NCBI GenBank assembly: GCA_039519185.1
Contig: CM076848.1
Span: 32,035,917-32,099,916, forward strand
DNA from: Astragalus membranaceus
Taxonomy: Eukaryota > Streptophyta > Magnoliopsida > Fabales > Fabaceae
Reading direction: 5' to 3'
DNA length: 64,000 bases
A program made the translations under genes and the position numbers. Each line of letters begins with the position of its first letter. The first letter of the stretch is position 1. Below, one piece after another: positions 1 through 10,095 of the stretch. The notes beneath the pieces are model-generated. The model was not told the origin of the DNA. It did no database searches and was given only the letters and a program-made list of their open reading frames with translations.

Positions 1-715
1 ATTAGCCATTCACAACTTACAGTGGTGAGTGGAATTGGGATTTATGTCCTAATCACCTTCATGAGGAGATAATCCAGAATCTAACTAATTTTCACCCCCC
101 CCCCCCTCAATATTGAGTCAAGATGATGAGTTCACTTGAGGTGCTACTCTCGATGGGATCAAACCCTTGATGGGGTTTCCACTAGTGCCACTGATCCTAT
201 TTTCAAGCTCATTTGGAAATGGAAAGGAAATGAAAGAATACGTACCTTTTTATGGAAACTGGGATATGGATCCTTGCTCACTAATGTTGAAAGACAAAGA
301 CGTAATATGTCCTCCTCTGGTACTTCCCTTGTGTGTAATGAAGAATATGAAACTCTCCTCCACCATTTTAGAGAGTGTTAGTCTAGCTTGGGTATTTGGA
401 GCTGCTTTAAAGTCAGAAAACAGTGGAGATTTTACATTAATGTGGTTTGGAATAATTGGCTAGAAATTAATCTCAACCAAAAAGAGGATATGAGAGAAGA
501 AACTTACCGGTGCATCCTTTTTAGCGTTACCCTTGATCTCATTTGGAGAAATCGCAACGAGCGGATCTTCTCCCACAAGTCACACTCCACTCAGTCTTCC
601 ATCATCAATATCAATATCCAGGTGGACTGGATCGTCAACTACATGAATAAGGAGGCCCTCCTTCATCCTCTGAGCACTCTTGATCCTGATCTGGTGCTTG
701 ATCCATGGGAACCTT
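1..715 (+). mobile_element. LINE (L1-type) 3' remnant, first half
   Basis: Degenerate non-LTR retrotransposon coding sequence. Around 136-380 the translation has the zinc-binding reverse-transcriptase-associated (zf-RVT) signature: an IWKWKGNERIRTFLWKL stretch, then spaced Cys/His residues ending in LLHHFREC. After at least one frameshift near 380 the frame continues (IWRNRNERIF) up to a proline-rich linker at about 715, just where plant LINEs start their RNase H domain. The RNase H part resumes at 3966-4135, after a CACTA insertion. No endonuclease or RT core lies in the window. The frame is broken, so it is not functional. Confidence 0.8.
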
Positions 716-1523
716 CACTAGTGCAAAATCTGCTTTAAAAAGCACTATTTGGAATTGGTTGTTTGGATAACCGATTCCAAATGTAGGCGTGGTGGCAATT
801 TTGCAAATAAATGAATGTTTGAGAGACTTTTTGATACATATGAATCAGTTGTTGAAACAACCGATTCAAAATGTGTATATTTAGACATTTGGAATCGGTT
901 TTGTAAACAACCGATTAGGAAAGTGTTCATTTAGAATCGGTTTTGAAGATATACCCGATTATTAAAGTCTTCTTTCACTAAAAAACCCTAAATCATTCAT
1001 GCCTCCTCTCTCAATTCGCTCTCGCCTCTATCATTCACGCCTATCTCAGTTCGCTCTGTCTCCCTCACCAGCCATCATGTTCTCCCTTCGTTTCTGTTGT
1101 CGCGTCATTGCCGCACTCCATCTTGCTGTTGCCTTACTCTCTCGTCGTCGTCGCTCCGTCGCCGTGTTGCTGTCTCTGCGTGGCCCTCACTCCCTCGCCC
1201 TCAGTCCATCTTCGTCGCCCTAAAATCAAGAGGTAATAGATCTTCTCGAGGAAACCCTAAACGCCTCTCCCTCTCCCTCTCCTTTGTTCTCATCATCTTC
1301 CTTCACTGAACCAAATTTGTTTTGCTATTTTGGTGTTTTTAGGTTTTTTTGTTGTTAGAATTTGTTGTTACTGATGCTACCAATCTCACCACCTTCAAAC
1401 ACCTCAAATCATGGTGTACTCTCATATGGTTTTGAAGTCAAATTTCCCCAACTTTCCTAAAATTTCTCACCATATGGGATGAAATTTTTCTTTTATTCTT
1501 GACTAATGTTGTTTGTTTTACAG

Positions 1524-1753
1524 ATTGGTATGCTTAAAAACTCCTGTGAAGTCACCCTAAAGGAGTTGAAACAATGGATGATGCCAGAAAAGGTTCATTT
1601 TACTTCATTTCTTTAACTGAGAAGGAAATTGTTCAATATATATTATTGCTTATATATAGTTCACTTGATTTATCACATGAAATTCCTTTAATTTCAGGTT
1701 AAAACTTCAATCACAACTTTTCCTTCTTCAGCTGAAATAGTACCTGAACACTT
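1524..1753 (+). pseudogene. Captured ALDH3-type aldehyde dehydrogenase fragment (N-terminal exons)
   Basis: Two exons with intact splice borders: 1524-1592 (after CAG; translation IGMLKNSCEVTLKELKQWM...) and 1698-1753 (VKTSITTFPSSAEIVPEHL, followed by GTAAGT). This matches the N-terminal region of plant family 3 aldehyde dehydrogenases, where a KNS...ALKELKHWM helix precedes a KTS.TTFPSSAEIV stretch. Only about 40 residues are present. The rest of the N-terminal and catalytic region is missing, and an unrelated gene fragment follows. The intron is retained, so capture was at DNA level rather than through a processed RNA. Confidence 0.8.
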
Positions 1754-1987
1754 GTAAGTCGAAAATCTAAAACATGTCATTAATGTTTATAATAGTTTTG
1801 CATGAAAACAGACCAAACTTGATGATTATTTGGTAAAAACATCATTTTATTAATTTGGAATTATGAGAAACAGTTTTCATGCTGCACAAGTGAAATTTCA
1901 AATTTCTGTATCTGCTAGCTAGCTCAATGTTTTATTCATTCTCAAATTGAAACGGTTAATAAGTTGCCCCATTCACTTAATCACACA

Positions 1988-3163
1988 GAACTGACTGTAT
2001 TCTCCTTTCTGTTGGACAAGATAAGTTCCACGGCGAGGCCTTGGATACCCTCCGTTTTTTCGTCAATCAATCCGACTATGCAGTGCAGACTCTAAGAAAT
2101 GTCACAAAGTATCTCTCCCTTGCAAAAACTATCAATGTTAGCCGGATACTTCTTCCATCTAATGTCATGGATGATATTGACAAGTTGAATGTGGATCTGA
2201 ATGCTGCAGCAGATACACTTTCCGAGAAGACACATGAAAATTCTGTTAAAATTAGAAGAGTATTCAATGAATTGTATGCAATCATAAAACTGAGAACTCT
2301 TAATTCTGGACTTTAATATTCCAACCACGCATGATGCTAAAATTTACACGTTTTGTAGGCGTCTGGCTTTGTTTGTTGTGGCAGGAGTGATGCTTATCTT
2401 GGCTCTAACTAGATTAGGTATGTGGTGATGATCATAATTCATAACCTCTTAAGTAAAATGAGTTAACTATGTATTTATATTCTTAAACTCTTGGTTATAA
2501 TGTCATCTTATTTTATTTTTGGCAGTCCTGTCTCTCCTTGGATATCAACATGCAATCCTTGGGTAAGTAATGTTTGCTTATGGTTTATTGACATCAGTTT
2601 TGCTTATCAGGCCTATCTATTTGAAGTATCCTTTTTATTGTTCTTCTCTCTGATTTGAAAATATTTTGCAGATTTGTTATCACGGGATGGTTACTGGTTG
2701 CAACCACATTCATTCTTTGTGGAGTATTCATGATCCTTGATAAGTAAGCTAACATTTCTAAAGATATTTCAGGCTAACAAATTCATGTGAACTATATTTT
2801 CTTGGCTCCTTTTGGACATTTATTTACTTTTGGATAGATGTTTTGCATTCATTCATCCCGATCTCCCCATCCTCAGCTTATCTCAATCCAAAGTTGTAAC
2901 TTAATCCATAATAGAACCTGACATGAACTGATAATGTTGAATTGAAATCCAATTATCTTCACGATGTAAATTTCTTTCCTCTGTTCAAAAAGCTCACTGT
3001 AACAACTAAACCTAACATGAGTGAATTATTTCAACTGTAGTGCAATATTTTATACGTGCATGGCTATGGGAGAATGGGTAGAAAATCCACGCAGAGAATC
3101 TGCTCTTAGTGATGTTCTTCCCCGTGTTGATCAGAGAACCACAAACAGAACACTAATTCAAAG
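1988..3163 (+). pseudogene. Captured fragment of a plant PRM1-like (plasma membrane fusion protein family) membrane-protein gene
   Basis: Exons at about 1988-2265 (GQDKFHGEALDTLRFFVNQ..., LPSNVMDDIDKLNVDLNAAA), 2359-2419 (RLALFVVAGVMLILAL), 2526-2561, 2672-2743 (FVITGWLLVATTFILCGVF) and 3041-3163 (CMAMGEWVENPRRESALSDVLP...). From memory this is the Arabidopsis At2g12400-type multi-pass membrane protein family. Hydrophobic membrane segments are recognisable and introns are retained. The donor after the first exon looks lost, since the frame runs on to a stop at 2316. The 5' and 3' parts of the gene are absent, so it cannot make the normal protein. It sits between two blocks of ALDH3 exons. Confidence 0.75.
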
Positions 3164-3272
3164 TAAACAAGTGGTCACCAATATTGTAAATGTTGTCAAT
3201 GTTCATCTATACTACTGCAAACACATTTTGTTCAAATTTCATTAGTCTTAATTCTTTGGTTACTTGGAACAG

Positions 3273-3710
3273 GTGAATAAAGTGGAAGAAAGCTTTGATG
3301 TGATCAACTCAGGAACAAAGCCTCTTGCTGCATATTTATTTACAAATGAAAACAAGCTCAAGAAGGAATTTGCGATGAATGTTTCTGCTGGGGGTTTGCT
3401 TATCAATGACACTGTCTTAAATGTAATATATTGTTACTGCATGTATTCTTCTTATTCAATATTCAATAGTCCTGATCTCTCTTTTGTATTGATTTGAAAT
3501 CTGGAAAAAAATTAAACTATTTTTTTGTACTTTTGTTGGTGCAGCTTGTGGTTCAGACATTGCCATTTGGGGGAGTTGGAGAGAGTGGAATGGGTGGATA
3601 CCATGGGAAATTCTCCTTTGATGCTTTTACTCACAGAAAGGCAGTTCTTTGTAATTCTCTCCTTTGATGCTTTTACTCACAGAAAGGCAGTTCTTTGTAA
3701 TTCTCTCTTT
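3273..3710 (+). pseudogene. Captured ALDH3-type aldehyde dehydrogenase fragment (C-terminal exons)
   Basis: Exon 3273-3422 (VNKVEESFDVINSGTKPLAA..., NVSAGGLLINDTVLN) ends in GTAATA. The next exon starts at 3545 after GCAG and reads LVVQTLPFGGVGESGMGGYH followed by GKFSFDAFTHRKAVL. These are the C-terminal motifs of plant ALDH3 enzymes. The catalytic Cys region is not present. A 46 bp tandem duplication (about 3611-3656 and 3657-3702) repeats the FDAFTHRKAVL coding segment. The block probably comes from the same captured ALDH3 gene as 1524-1753, but its middle exons are replaced by a membrane-protein gene fragment. Confidence 0.85.
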
Positions 3711-3965
3711 GTAATCGGTTACCTATTTTTTTTTTTAAAAAGGTGACATTTCTAATCGGTTATCTAAAGAATCGATTTTAAATATCTTTTTTTAGTACAT
3801 TTAAAATCGATTGTTTATCTAACCGATTTAAAATGTCACATTTTGAGTCGGTTATTTAACCGATTCAAAATGTCCCTACATTTAGAATCGGCACATTTGG
3901 AATCGACCAATAACCGATTCAAATGTGCCAAACAACCAATTCCAAAAGCCTTTTCTGCACTGGTG

Positions 3966-4140
3966 CTCCCCTCTTGGTTGCTGGAAGCTTAATTGTGACG
4001 TGTCTGTTCACAATAATGATAGATCGGCGGGATGTGGCGATATCCCTCTTCATTCACAAGGCCAATTCATCTTTGCTTTCTCTCACTGCCTTGAAGTGTG
4101 CACTCATCTTGAAAAGCACGAGAAATTAACAAAGGGTAAT
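3966..4140 (+). mobile_element. LINE RNase H remnant, second half
   Basis: Continuation of the LINE at 1-715 beyond the CACTA element. The translation CSPLGCWKLNCDVSVHNN..., GCGDIPLHSQGQFIFAFS has the RNase H start typical of plant LINEs (K.N.D followed by a G-rich strand). It decays after about 4135, and no clear poly-A tail is visible before the next element. Confidence 0.75.
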
Positions 4141-4471
4141 TGTAGAAATATAGTTATTTTTTATATATAAGTAAGGCTAAAGGAAGTATATGAATATAAA
4201 CAAAATAATATGTGTATTTAGTCTAAATTTAGACTTAAAACATATACGTTTTTACTTATATATATCTAAGGTTGGAGGAAGTAGGGGGGACAACATCATC
4301 CGACCCGTTCGCAATCCGACGAAACCGACCCAAAAATGGCTGTTACGGGCGTGTCAGTTGTAACCGAACTCGTCCAACAGAGATAAAGTGGTCATTTACG
4401 ATTTAAAATGGGCGGGCCCAGATCTCAATATTGCAACCAACGGTACCCAAAATCGACCGAATATAGCAATT

Positions 4472-5412
4472 GAGATTTTTTTTTGTACCCCCATCACATT
4501 CCATATACCCCCACATAATTTCTAAAACCCGAAAATACCCCTGCCCAACTAAAATTCGCTCGGATTTACCCCATTTAAGGTAAATCCAATTTGTTATTTT
4601 TTCAAATCGGATTTATCTACCCAATAGGTAAATTCGACTTTAAAAATAACAAAGCGGATTTACCTCAGATGAGGGTACATCTGCTTTGTTATTTTTAAAA
4701 TCGGATTTACCTGGTGGGTAGATAAATCTGATTTCCCTAAAAAAAGGAATTCGGATTTACCCCACCTAACGTAAATCCGATTTTGTTATTAAAAAAAATT
4801 GTTTTTTATTTAAATTTTTAAAAAAGGTTATAAAAATGCCACTAAAAATCCATTAAAGAGTCAAAATTAATCCAAAAATTATAAAAACACCACTAAAAAT
4901 CTAATAAAACCAAAATAAGTTGATGCAAATTATTTTAGATTTTTTTGGAAAATATGAAAAATTAAAAAATTAATAAAAAATAGTAACCGATGAAATTTGG
5001 GATTTTGAGCTCCCCTGTCGAACTACACACTAAACAGAACCAAAAGACAATCGAAATTTGTATCTAATTTTTTAACTGATTTATTATTTATTTATTAATT
5101 AGGTTAACAAAGCGGATTTACCTTAAGTGGGGGGTAAATCCGATTTTGTTATTTTTAAAAGCAGGTTTACCAGGTATATCTGCTTTTAAATAACAAAATC
5201 GGATTTACCCCCACCTAAGGTAAATCCGCTTTGTTATTTTTAAAAGCGGATCTACCCCCATCTTAAATAAATCCGCTTTTAATTTTTTAAAATTTTTAGT
5301 GGAAATCGGATTTACCTCACAGATACATAAATCCGATTTCTAAAAAAAATTTGAAATCAGGATACGTTCGGATTTTTTAAATTTTGTGAAGGACAATTGC
5401 GTCTTTTCACAG
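4472..5412. mobile_element. Small non-autonomous relative of the 6208-9574 element (truncated right end)
   Basis: Begins with a T-run followed by GTACCCCCATCACATTCC, nearly the same as the terminus at 6208, and ends near a TCTTTTCACAGGGTC stretch matching the subterminal TCTTTTCGCGGGGTC at 9521-9535. The last ~40 bp of the right inverted repeat appear to be missing. The body (about 4550-5340) is an array of AAATCGGATTTACC-like units in both orientations. No coding capacity is seen. Confidence 0.55.
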
Positions 5413-5888
5413 GGTCGATGGCCTAGGTACTAGTTTCATCTACTAACAATTAATTATTGTTTTTTTTTTCTTAAACCTTTCAATTCCACCGACACAATCA
5501 AGCCCATCAACTAGTATTAAATACTTTTAACATCTCTGCCACACACATAAACCAAAAAAACACTAATAATAGTATAAATAATAAATCAGTTTTTATATTT
5601 GTTTATTTATGTAGAGTACAACTATAGGTGTTCGCGGTGCAGTTTGGTTCAGTTTTGAGACAAAAAATGAACCGAACCGCAAGATAAATCTACATGCGAT
5701 TTGGTTTGGTTTGGTTGGCTTCCTAAAATAAAACCGAACCAAACCAAACCAATGCGGTTTGGATTGGTTCGGTTCGTTCATTTTTTTCCAAGACAAAGCA
5801 TAATTTAAAACGAAGTTAAAATTAACTAACATAAAAAATGGCTAACATAAATCTTTAAGAAAAAATTTACTCAAATATATGTAGTATA

Positions 5889-6040
5889 TAATTTTTTTTT
5901 GGGTAAACCCGGGTATGCCTCGAGGGGCAGGACAGTTGGCCCAGAGTTTTAACGCTGCTCCGTACCCAAGGCGGGGATCGAACCCCCGACCCTTGGTTAT
6001 GGGAGGTTCAAACCCAACCGCTGAACCCCGCGCTCTGGGT
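5889..6040 (-). mobile_element. tRNA-derived SINE
   Basis: Read on the minus strand, the sequence starts just after a 13 bp target duplication (TATATGTAGTATA at 5876-5888 and 6041-6053). It has an A-box-like CAGCGGTTGGG stretch and, ~40 bp on, a B box GGTTCGATCCC, and it ends in an A-run (poly-T at 5891-5900 on the plus strand). Length is about 150 bp. Internal Pol III promoter boxes, an A-tail and an exact direct repeat together identify a SINE. It lies inside the middle transposon's left arm. Confidence 0.8.
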
Positions 6041-6699
6041 TATATGTAGTATAAAAATTACTCTCTTTTAATTCTTTTAATTTTTTGAATTAAATATTTT
6101 ATTGTAACTTTTAAATATAACATAACAATATGGATTGTTTGTAAGTGAGTCAAATAATTAATTGGATTTGGGCTAGTAAGTGAGTAAGAGTTGAGTTTTA
6201 GTTGCATGGGATTTTTTTTTGTACCCCCATCATATCACTATATACCCCCACAAGAAATTTTAAGACGAAAATACCTCTGGTTAAATTGACTTAAATCGGA
6301 TCTAGATATAAGGCAGGTAGATCCAATTCACAAAACTAAAAGGCAGATTTACGTATATCCGATTAGAATTAGTGGGGGGAAATCGGATCTACCTTTAGTG
6401 AGGTAGATCCGATTTGTTAAAATATAAAAGCGGATATACCTATCAGTGGGGTATGTCTGCTTTGTTAAAATGCAAATCGGATTTGCCTCCCTAATAGGTA
6501 AATCCGCTTTGTAATTAACAAAGCAGATATACCTATCAGTGGGGGTATGTCCGCTTTGTTAAAATGCAAATCGGAGTTACCTCCCTGATAGGTAAATCCG
6601 ATTTGTACTAAATTCGATGGGTAGGATTTGACTGTCAATGTTGATCAGCGGTGTAGATTGCACCAACAATATCAACGGTTGATAATCATTGACGAATTC

Positions 6700-6707
6700 T
6701 ATAAATA
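6700..6707 (+). promoter_or_regulatory. TATA box of the inner MULE's plus-strand ORF
   Basis: TATAAATA, 68 bp upstream of the ATG at 6775, in a short non-repetitive leader just downstream of the subterminal repeat zone. Confidence 0.5.
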
Positions 6708-6774
6708 CCCATTGCCAACCTCATTCTTTTCACTCAAAAATTTCACTCTCACTTGCTTATTTCACTCATCCAAA

Positions 6775-7174
6775 ATGGAGATATGCCTCACTCAACGCTC
6801 AGATGACAATAGGCTTTGCGGTATACATCATCGGGGCCAAATCACGATGAGAGAAGATGGTGTCCACTTCTGGAGTCCTCAGCCGGTGTTATGCAGAATC
6901 CACCGCAGCATGGGGTTTGAAGGATAAAGTGTGGTCCAAAGCTCAAGTGACTGGTGACGACCGTGACGTCACTAGTATCACTTATCGCAAACCTTATCTT
7001 GGAGACGATGGCCGCGTTTCCTTCTCGTCCATGACAATCAAGGCTGACGAAGACGTGGCGAACATGTTAAACATCCATGACACGCTTCAGGGGTATAAGC
7101 CGTTGGAGCTGTACGTGGAAACTCAACGGAGTGTGAATGAGATTTTACGTCGTGTTCGACAACCAGAATTTTAG
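6775..7174 (+). pseudogene. MULE transposase N-terminal (PB1-like) stub
   Basis: The first frame starts MEICLTQRSDDNRLCGIHHR at 6775. A frameshift near 6925 moves the similarity into the second frame (DKVWSKAQVTGDDRDVTSITYR..., DGRVSFSSMTIKADEDVANML, LELYVE). The tail pattern, a short SF..M.I..DEDV..ML segment followed by LELYV, is what I know from N-termini of plant MULE proteins linked with plant mobile domains. It stops after ~130 codons with no DDE domain. Assignment is from pattern memory and is moderate. Confidence 0.5.
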
Positions 7175-7335
7175 GAAAATGTATCTGCCTATTGTTATTG
7201 TAGTTGGTTATGTTTTATCTTTTATCGCATGAATGAAATCAAAATTTTAGTGAAACTCCACAAATATAATAAACAAGAAATAATAAGAATCAAGTCATAA
7301 AAAAATAGTTCAAGCATACAATCCCACAAAACCCC

Positions 7336-9240
7336 CTAGTCACGCCCCGGTAGCATATCCAGTAGCCGCATGAGGCGAGTGTATGTCTGACTACCCATCC
7401 TAATGTCTCCGCTCCGAAGCCCCCTCCGAATCTCCTCCTCCACAATCTCGAGCAAATCTGGCAGTACTGGTGGTGCAGTTGGCTGTACTGGTGGTGGTGG
7501 TGGTGATGCAACCCGTAAAAGTCTAGGAATAGATGCCCTCACATGTCAATGTAAGTAGTCCGGAGCAACCTGACCCAACTCCTCAGTAGGATAAGTAGTA
7601 CGCAAAACCTTATCCACCACAGGCATATAATGTGCAATACGAAAAATGCAGTCTGCACGGACGACCAGTAAGAGGGTGACGTGGGATAACCTGCACGTAC
7701 CCAAACTGCCTGAGGCACCTATCTGGCATGTAGGGAACAGTGATGTCTCCCCAGCTGATGTGTCCCCTGTATAATGACACATGCTCAAAGTCTCTATCCT
7801 CCCAGTGCTCCTCAAACGGTCGCCAACAGACATCATCCGAGGTCAGCGCATCAATCCTCTGCCTGTATACCCCCAGCTTCACTCCATCTGTCTTATTCTT
7901 CCTCTAACGTCCACACAATGCTCCAGCCCGCAATCCACTCCTCCTCTCCACTAGCTGAGGAAAATACCATAAAATCCAACTCTGAAAAAAGAAGATTAAC
8001 AACATTGTGAATTAAAAACTGTTTAAAAGAAATTTAACCAAACTCGGAAAAAATTAACTTAAAATTAGTACTTGTAAGAGGGTCGCATACCCTCCTAACT
8101 GATGCACCTAGTCCAAACAGGAGTAGTTCAGCTGGTCATACGTGAAAGCAAGTGCTGCTGCCCCCCATGCATATGATCCCACACCAGCTGCACTGACATC
8201 CTCAAGTAGCAGTAGCCACTTAGCCTCAGCCCTGTCGCCGGTCTTGACTGTGAAAATGGACCAGCTCAGGATCAGAAGGATAAATGCCCTGACAGCAGGA
8301 CGCATGTCATTCTCTATGGACCCTCTACTAACAATCTCCTGCAGCCACTCAAAACGGTAATATGGGCCAGATGAAGCTCGACACTCCAACCCCGCCTCCA
8401 CCATAGTCATACCTAGATAAACATGTGCTAGGTGGATGGCCTGATTAGTGGTGACAGGAGTAGGTGGAGCTCTGTAGTAGTTTCCCGTAATGGGTAGATG
8501 CAGCAAACATGAGACATCATCCAAAGTAATCGTCATTTCACCAAATGGTAAGTGAAATGACGATGTCTCTGACTGCCACCTCTCAAGAAAAGCAGACATC
8601 AGCTCATGGTCCACCTTTATATGTCCGGTCGAGACGAGGGGGGCTAATCCGGAACGTGTGACAAAGACCCACAACCGGTGGTTTTGGGAAAACCCAAGCA
8701 GTCTCTGAGCCAGCTTGTTACCATGGTTGGTAACCTTCAATTTACGCTCATATGTCTGTATTATAAAAAAAAGCTATGTAAATAAATTAAACTAAGAAGA
8801 CTACGTAAATAAATTAAACTAAGAAGGCTACGTAAATAAATTAAACTTATCGGGTCTCTCAGTATAACAGTACAAACATGCGATGCTAGCCCAGTGAATA
8901 GAGGAGGCTGCTCGTCATGTTGTTCCTGATGCCCCTGCTGAGGCTGATCCTCCTAGTACTGCTGCTGCTGCTGATAATACTGCTGCTGGTAGTCTTCAGG
9001 CATAGAATGGTCCTCAGACATAGAATGCTCATCAAAAGGGTGCCCCTGCTGGCCCTCCTCATAGTGATAGTCTGGGGCCTCCTCCACCTGCTGATACTGC
9101 TGCTGTCGGCTACGCCGGGTAGACGCATGTCCCGCAATCCTGTGGCGGGTGCGTGTACTGGGAGCAGATGGCGCGGCCTGAGTCGAGGACTCCCCTCGAT
9201 GCCTATTGGACAATGGAATAAAAAACAAATTTTTAAACAA
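7336..9240 (-). pseudogene. Plant mobile domain (PMD, MAIN-like) gene, mutated
   Basis: Minus-strand gene. The N-terminal segment (9240-8956) is Gln/Tyr-rich and ends at an in-frame TAG at 8953-8955, after which the same frame continues (EDQPQQGHQEQHDEQPPLF). An intron with three copies of a ~36 bp unit (about 8765-8850) follows. The main exon (8740-8108) is a clear PMD: VFVTRSGLAPLVSTGHIKVD, FHLPFGEMTITLDDVSCLLHLP, HLAHVYLG, WGAAALAFTYDQL. A second PMD block lies at 7882-7610 (RIDALTSDDVCWRPFEEHW, SWGDITVPYMPDRCLRQFGY). Then a frameshift leads to VLRTTYPTEELGQVAPDYLH and a Pro-rich tail ending at 7336. PMD proteins occur both as silencing factors and as cargo of transposons; position inside TIRs shows this one is cargo. 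One nonsense and one frameshift make it inactive. Confidence 0.8.
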
Positions 9241-10095
9241 AAATAAAACACAAATTGGACCTAGCTATATCCGATGCGAAATCAGATATAGGTAGATCCG
9301 ATGGGGAAATCAGATATAGCTAGATCCGACTTACTATTTCTGCTGACTCTGAGGAAGATCAGATGTATGTAGATCCGATAGTAAACCCGATGACAAATCG
9401 GAAATAGCTCTCTGAATGGTAAATCTGATTCTCTCAGGAAACTTTCCGGTCAAACGGATGCAAGTGAAAAATGGTAAATGTTTTGTAAATTTGTAAAAAA
9501 TTTAAGGGTATTTTCATCTTTTCGCGGGGTCTGTGGGGGGTATATAGTGATATGATGGGGGTACAAAAAAACCCTAGTTGCATTTGGGCTAGTAAGTTAG
9601 TAAGGAAGGTTGTAAGTCAACAAACCTTAGTGTTACTTGCGGTTTGGTTTGGTTTGGTTTGGTTTTTGTAATCAAAACCGCGAACAGAATCGAACCGCGT
9701 GGTGCAATGAAAAAAGAAACCGAACAGAACCAATAAGAAGCGATTTTTTTGCGGTTTTCAGTTTGGTTTGGTTCGGTTTGCGGTTTTCTATTGGTTTGGT
9801 TCGGTTTTGAACACCCCTAAGTACAACTACGTCTTCTTCCTTAAGCTGTTTTCACCATTTCTGAACTTCCAAACTTCTTTCTCTGCATGTGGCCTCTTGT
9901 TTTCTTTGATTTTTCTCCCAAACCGCCTTTCACCGACTGAACAACCCGTATAAATCGTGAAACCGAACCCGTAGAAACCGAAGGAAAATTTGGGCAAAAG
10001 TGGGCCTTATGATGTCAACCGCAGATTAGGTCGGATGGACAGTTTTGGGCCCGAATCCGTCCATGTCGGACTGATGTCCAACCCTAGGAGGAAGT

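Larger units (their letters stand above)
716..3965. mobile_element. CACTA (En/Spm) non-autonomous transposon carrying captured gene fragments
   Basis: The left end begins CACTAGTGCAAAATCTGC and the right end, read inward on the minus strand, begins CACCAGTGCAGAAAAGGC. Both continue into a shared TTTGGAATTGGTTGTTTGG. The subterminal zones (about 750-960 and 3710-3960) hold many copies of an AACCGATT(C)AAAATGT motif in both orientations, as expected for transposase-binding repeats. Flanking triplets are CTT (713-715) and CTC (3966-3968), a 3 bp duplication with one mismatch. Removing the element and one triplet rejoins the LINE frame. No transposase is present. The interior contains exons of two host genes, listed separately. 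Confidence 0.85.
6208..9574. mobile_element. Inner MULE carrying a plant mobile domain gene
   Basis: Terminal inverted repeats share GTACCCCCATCATATCACTA followed by TATACCCCC after a T-run. Left end 6208, right end 9574. The exact 9 bp target duplication TAGTTGCAT is at 6199-6207 and 9575-9583. Subterminal zones (6300-6610 and 9250-9430) carry repeated AAATCGGATTTACC-type units. Inside are a truncated transposase N-terminal ORF on the plus strand (6775-7174) and a mutated plant mobile domain gene on the minus strand (7336-9240). The DDE catalytic domain is absent, so the copy is non-autonomous. Confidence 0.85.
5625..9819. mobile_element. Middle TIR transposon (AACCGAACC-rich ends), interrupted by a younger element
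   Basis: Ends TAGGTGTTCGCGG and, inverted, TAGGGGTGTTCAAAACCG, with target duplication AGTACAACTA at 5615-5624 and 9820-9829. Both termini are rich in GGTTTGGTT/AACCAAACC units (5640-5780 and 9640-9810), so long stretches of the ends can base-pair. With the inner element removed the body is about 830 bp. The 9-10 bp duplication fits a MULE. No own coding sequence is recognised. Confidence 0.7.
4283..10086. mobile_element. Outer TIR transposon (MULE-like) containing several younger insertions
   Basis: Inverted ends: the left reads AGGGGGGACAACATCATCCG and the right, read inward, reads TAGGGTTGGACATCAGTCCG. The 9 bp target duplication GGAGGAAGT lies at 4274-4282 and 10087-10095. A 9 bp duplication points to the Mutator superfamily. 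Once younger insertions are removed, only about 700 bp of the element itself is left between 4283 and 5624 (excluding 4472-5412) and between 9830 and 10086. I recognise no coding sequence in that remainder. Confidence 0.7.

Noticed and set aside
4550..5340. CRISPR-like or satellite array of AAATCGGATTTACC units
   Set aside because: Spacing is irregular, orientation alternates and the array lies inside transposon ends, so these are subterminal transposon repeats.
5930..6030. Possible tRNA gene (GGTTCGATCCC box)
   Set aside because: No cloverleaf can be folded; the A-tail and flanking duplication show it is a SINE.
8917..9246. Leu-rich plus-strand ORF of 109 codons that looks membrane-like
   Set aside because: It is the complement of the Gln-rich N-terminus of the plant mobile domain gene; CAG/CTG runs give poly-Leu by chance.
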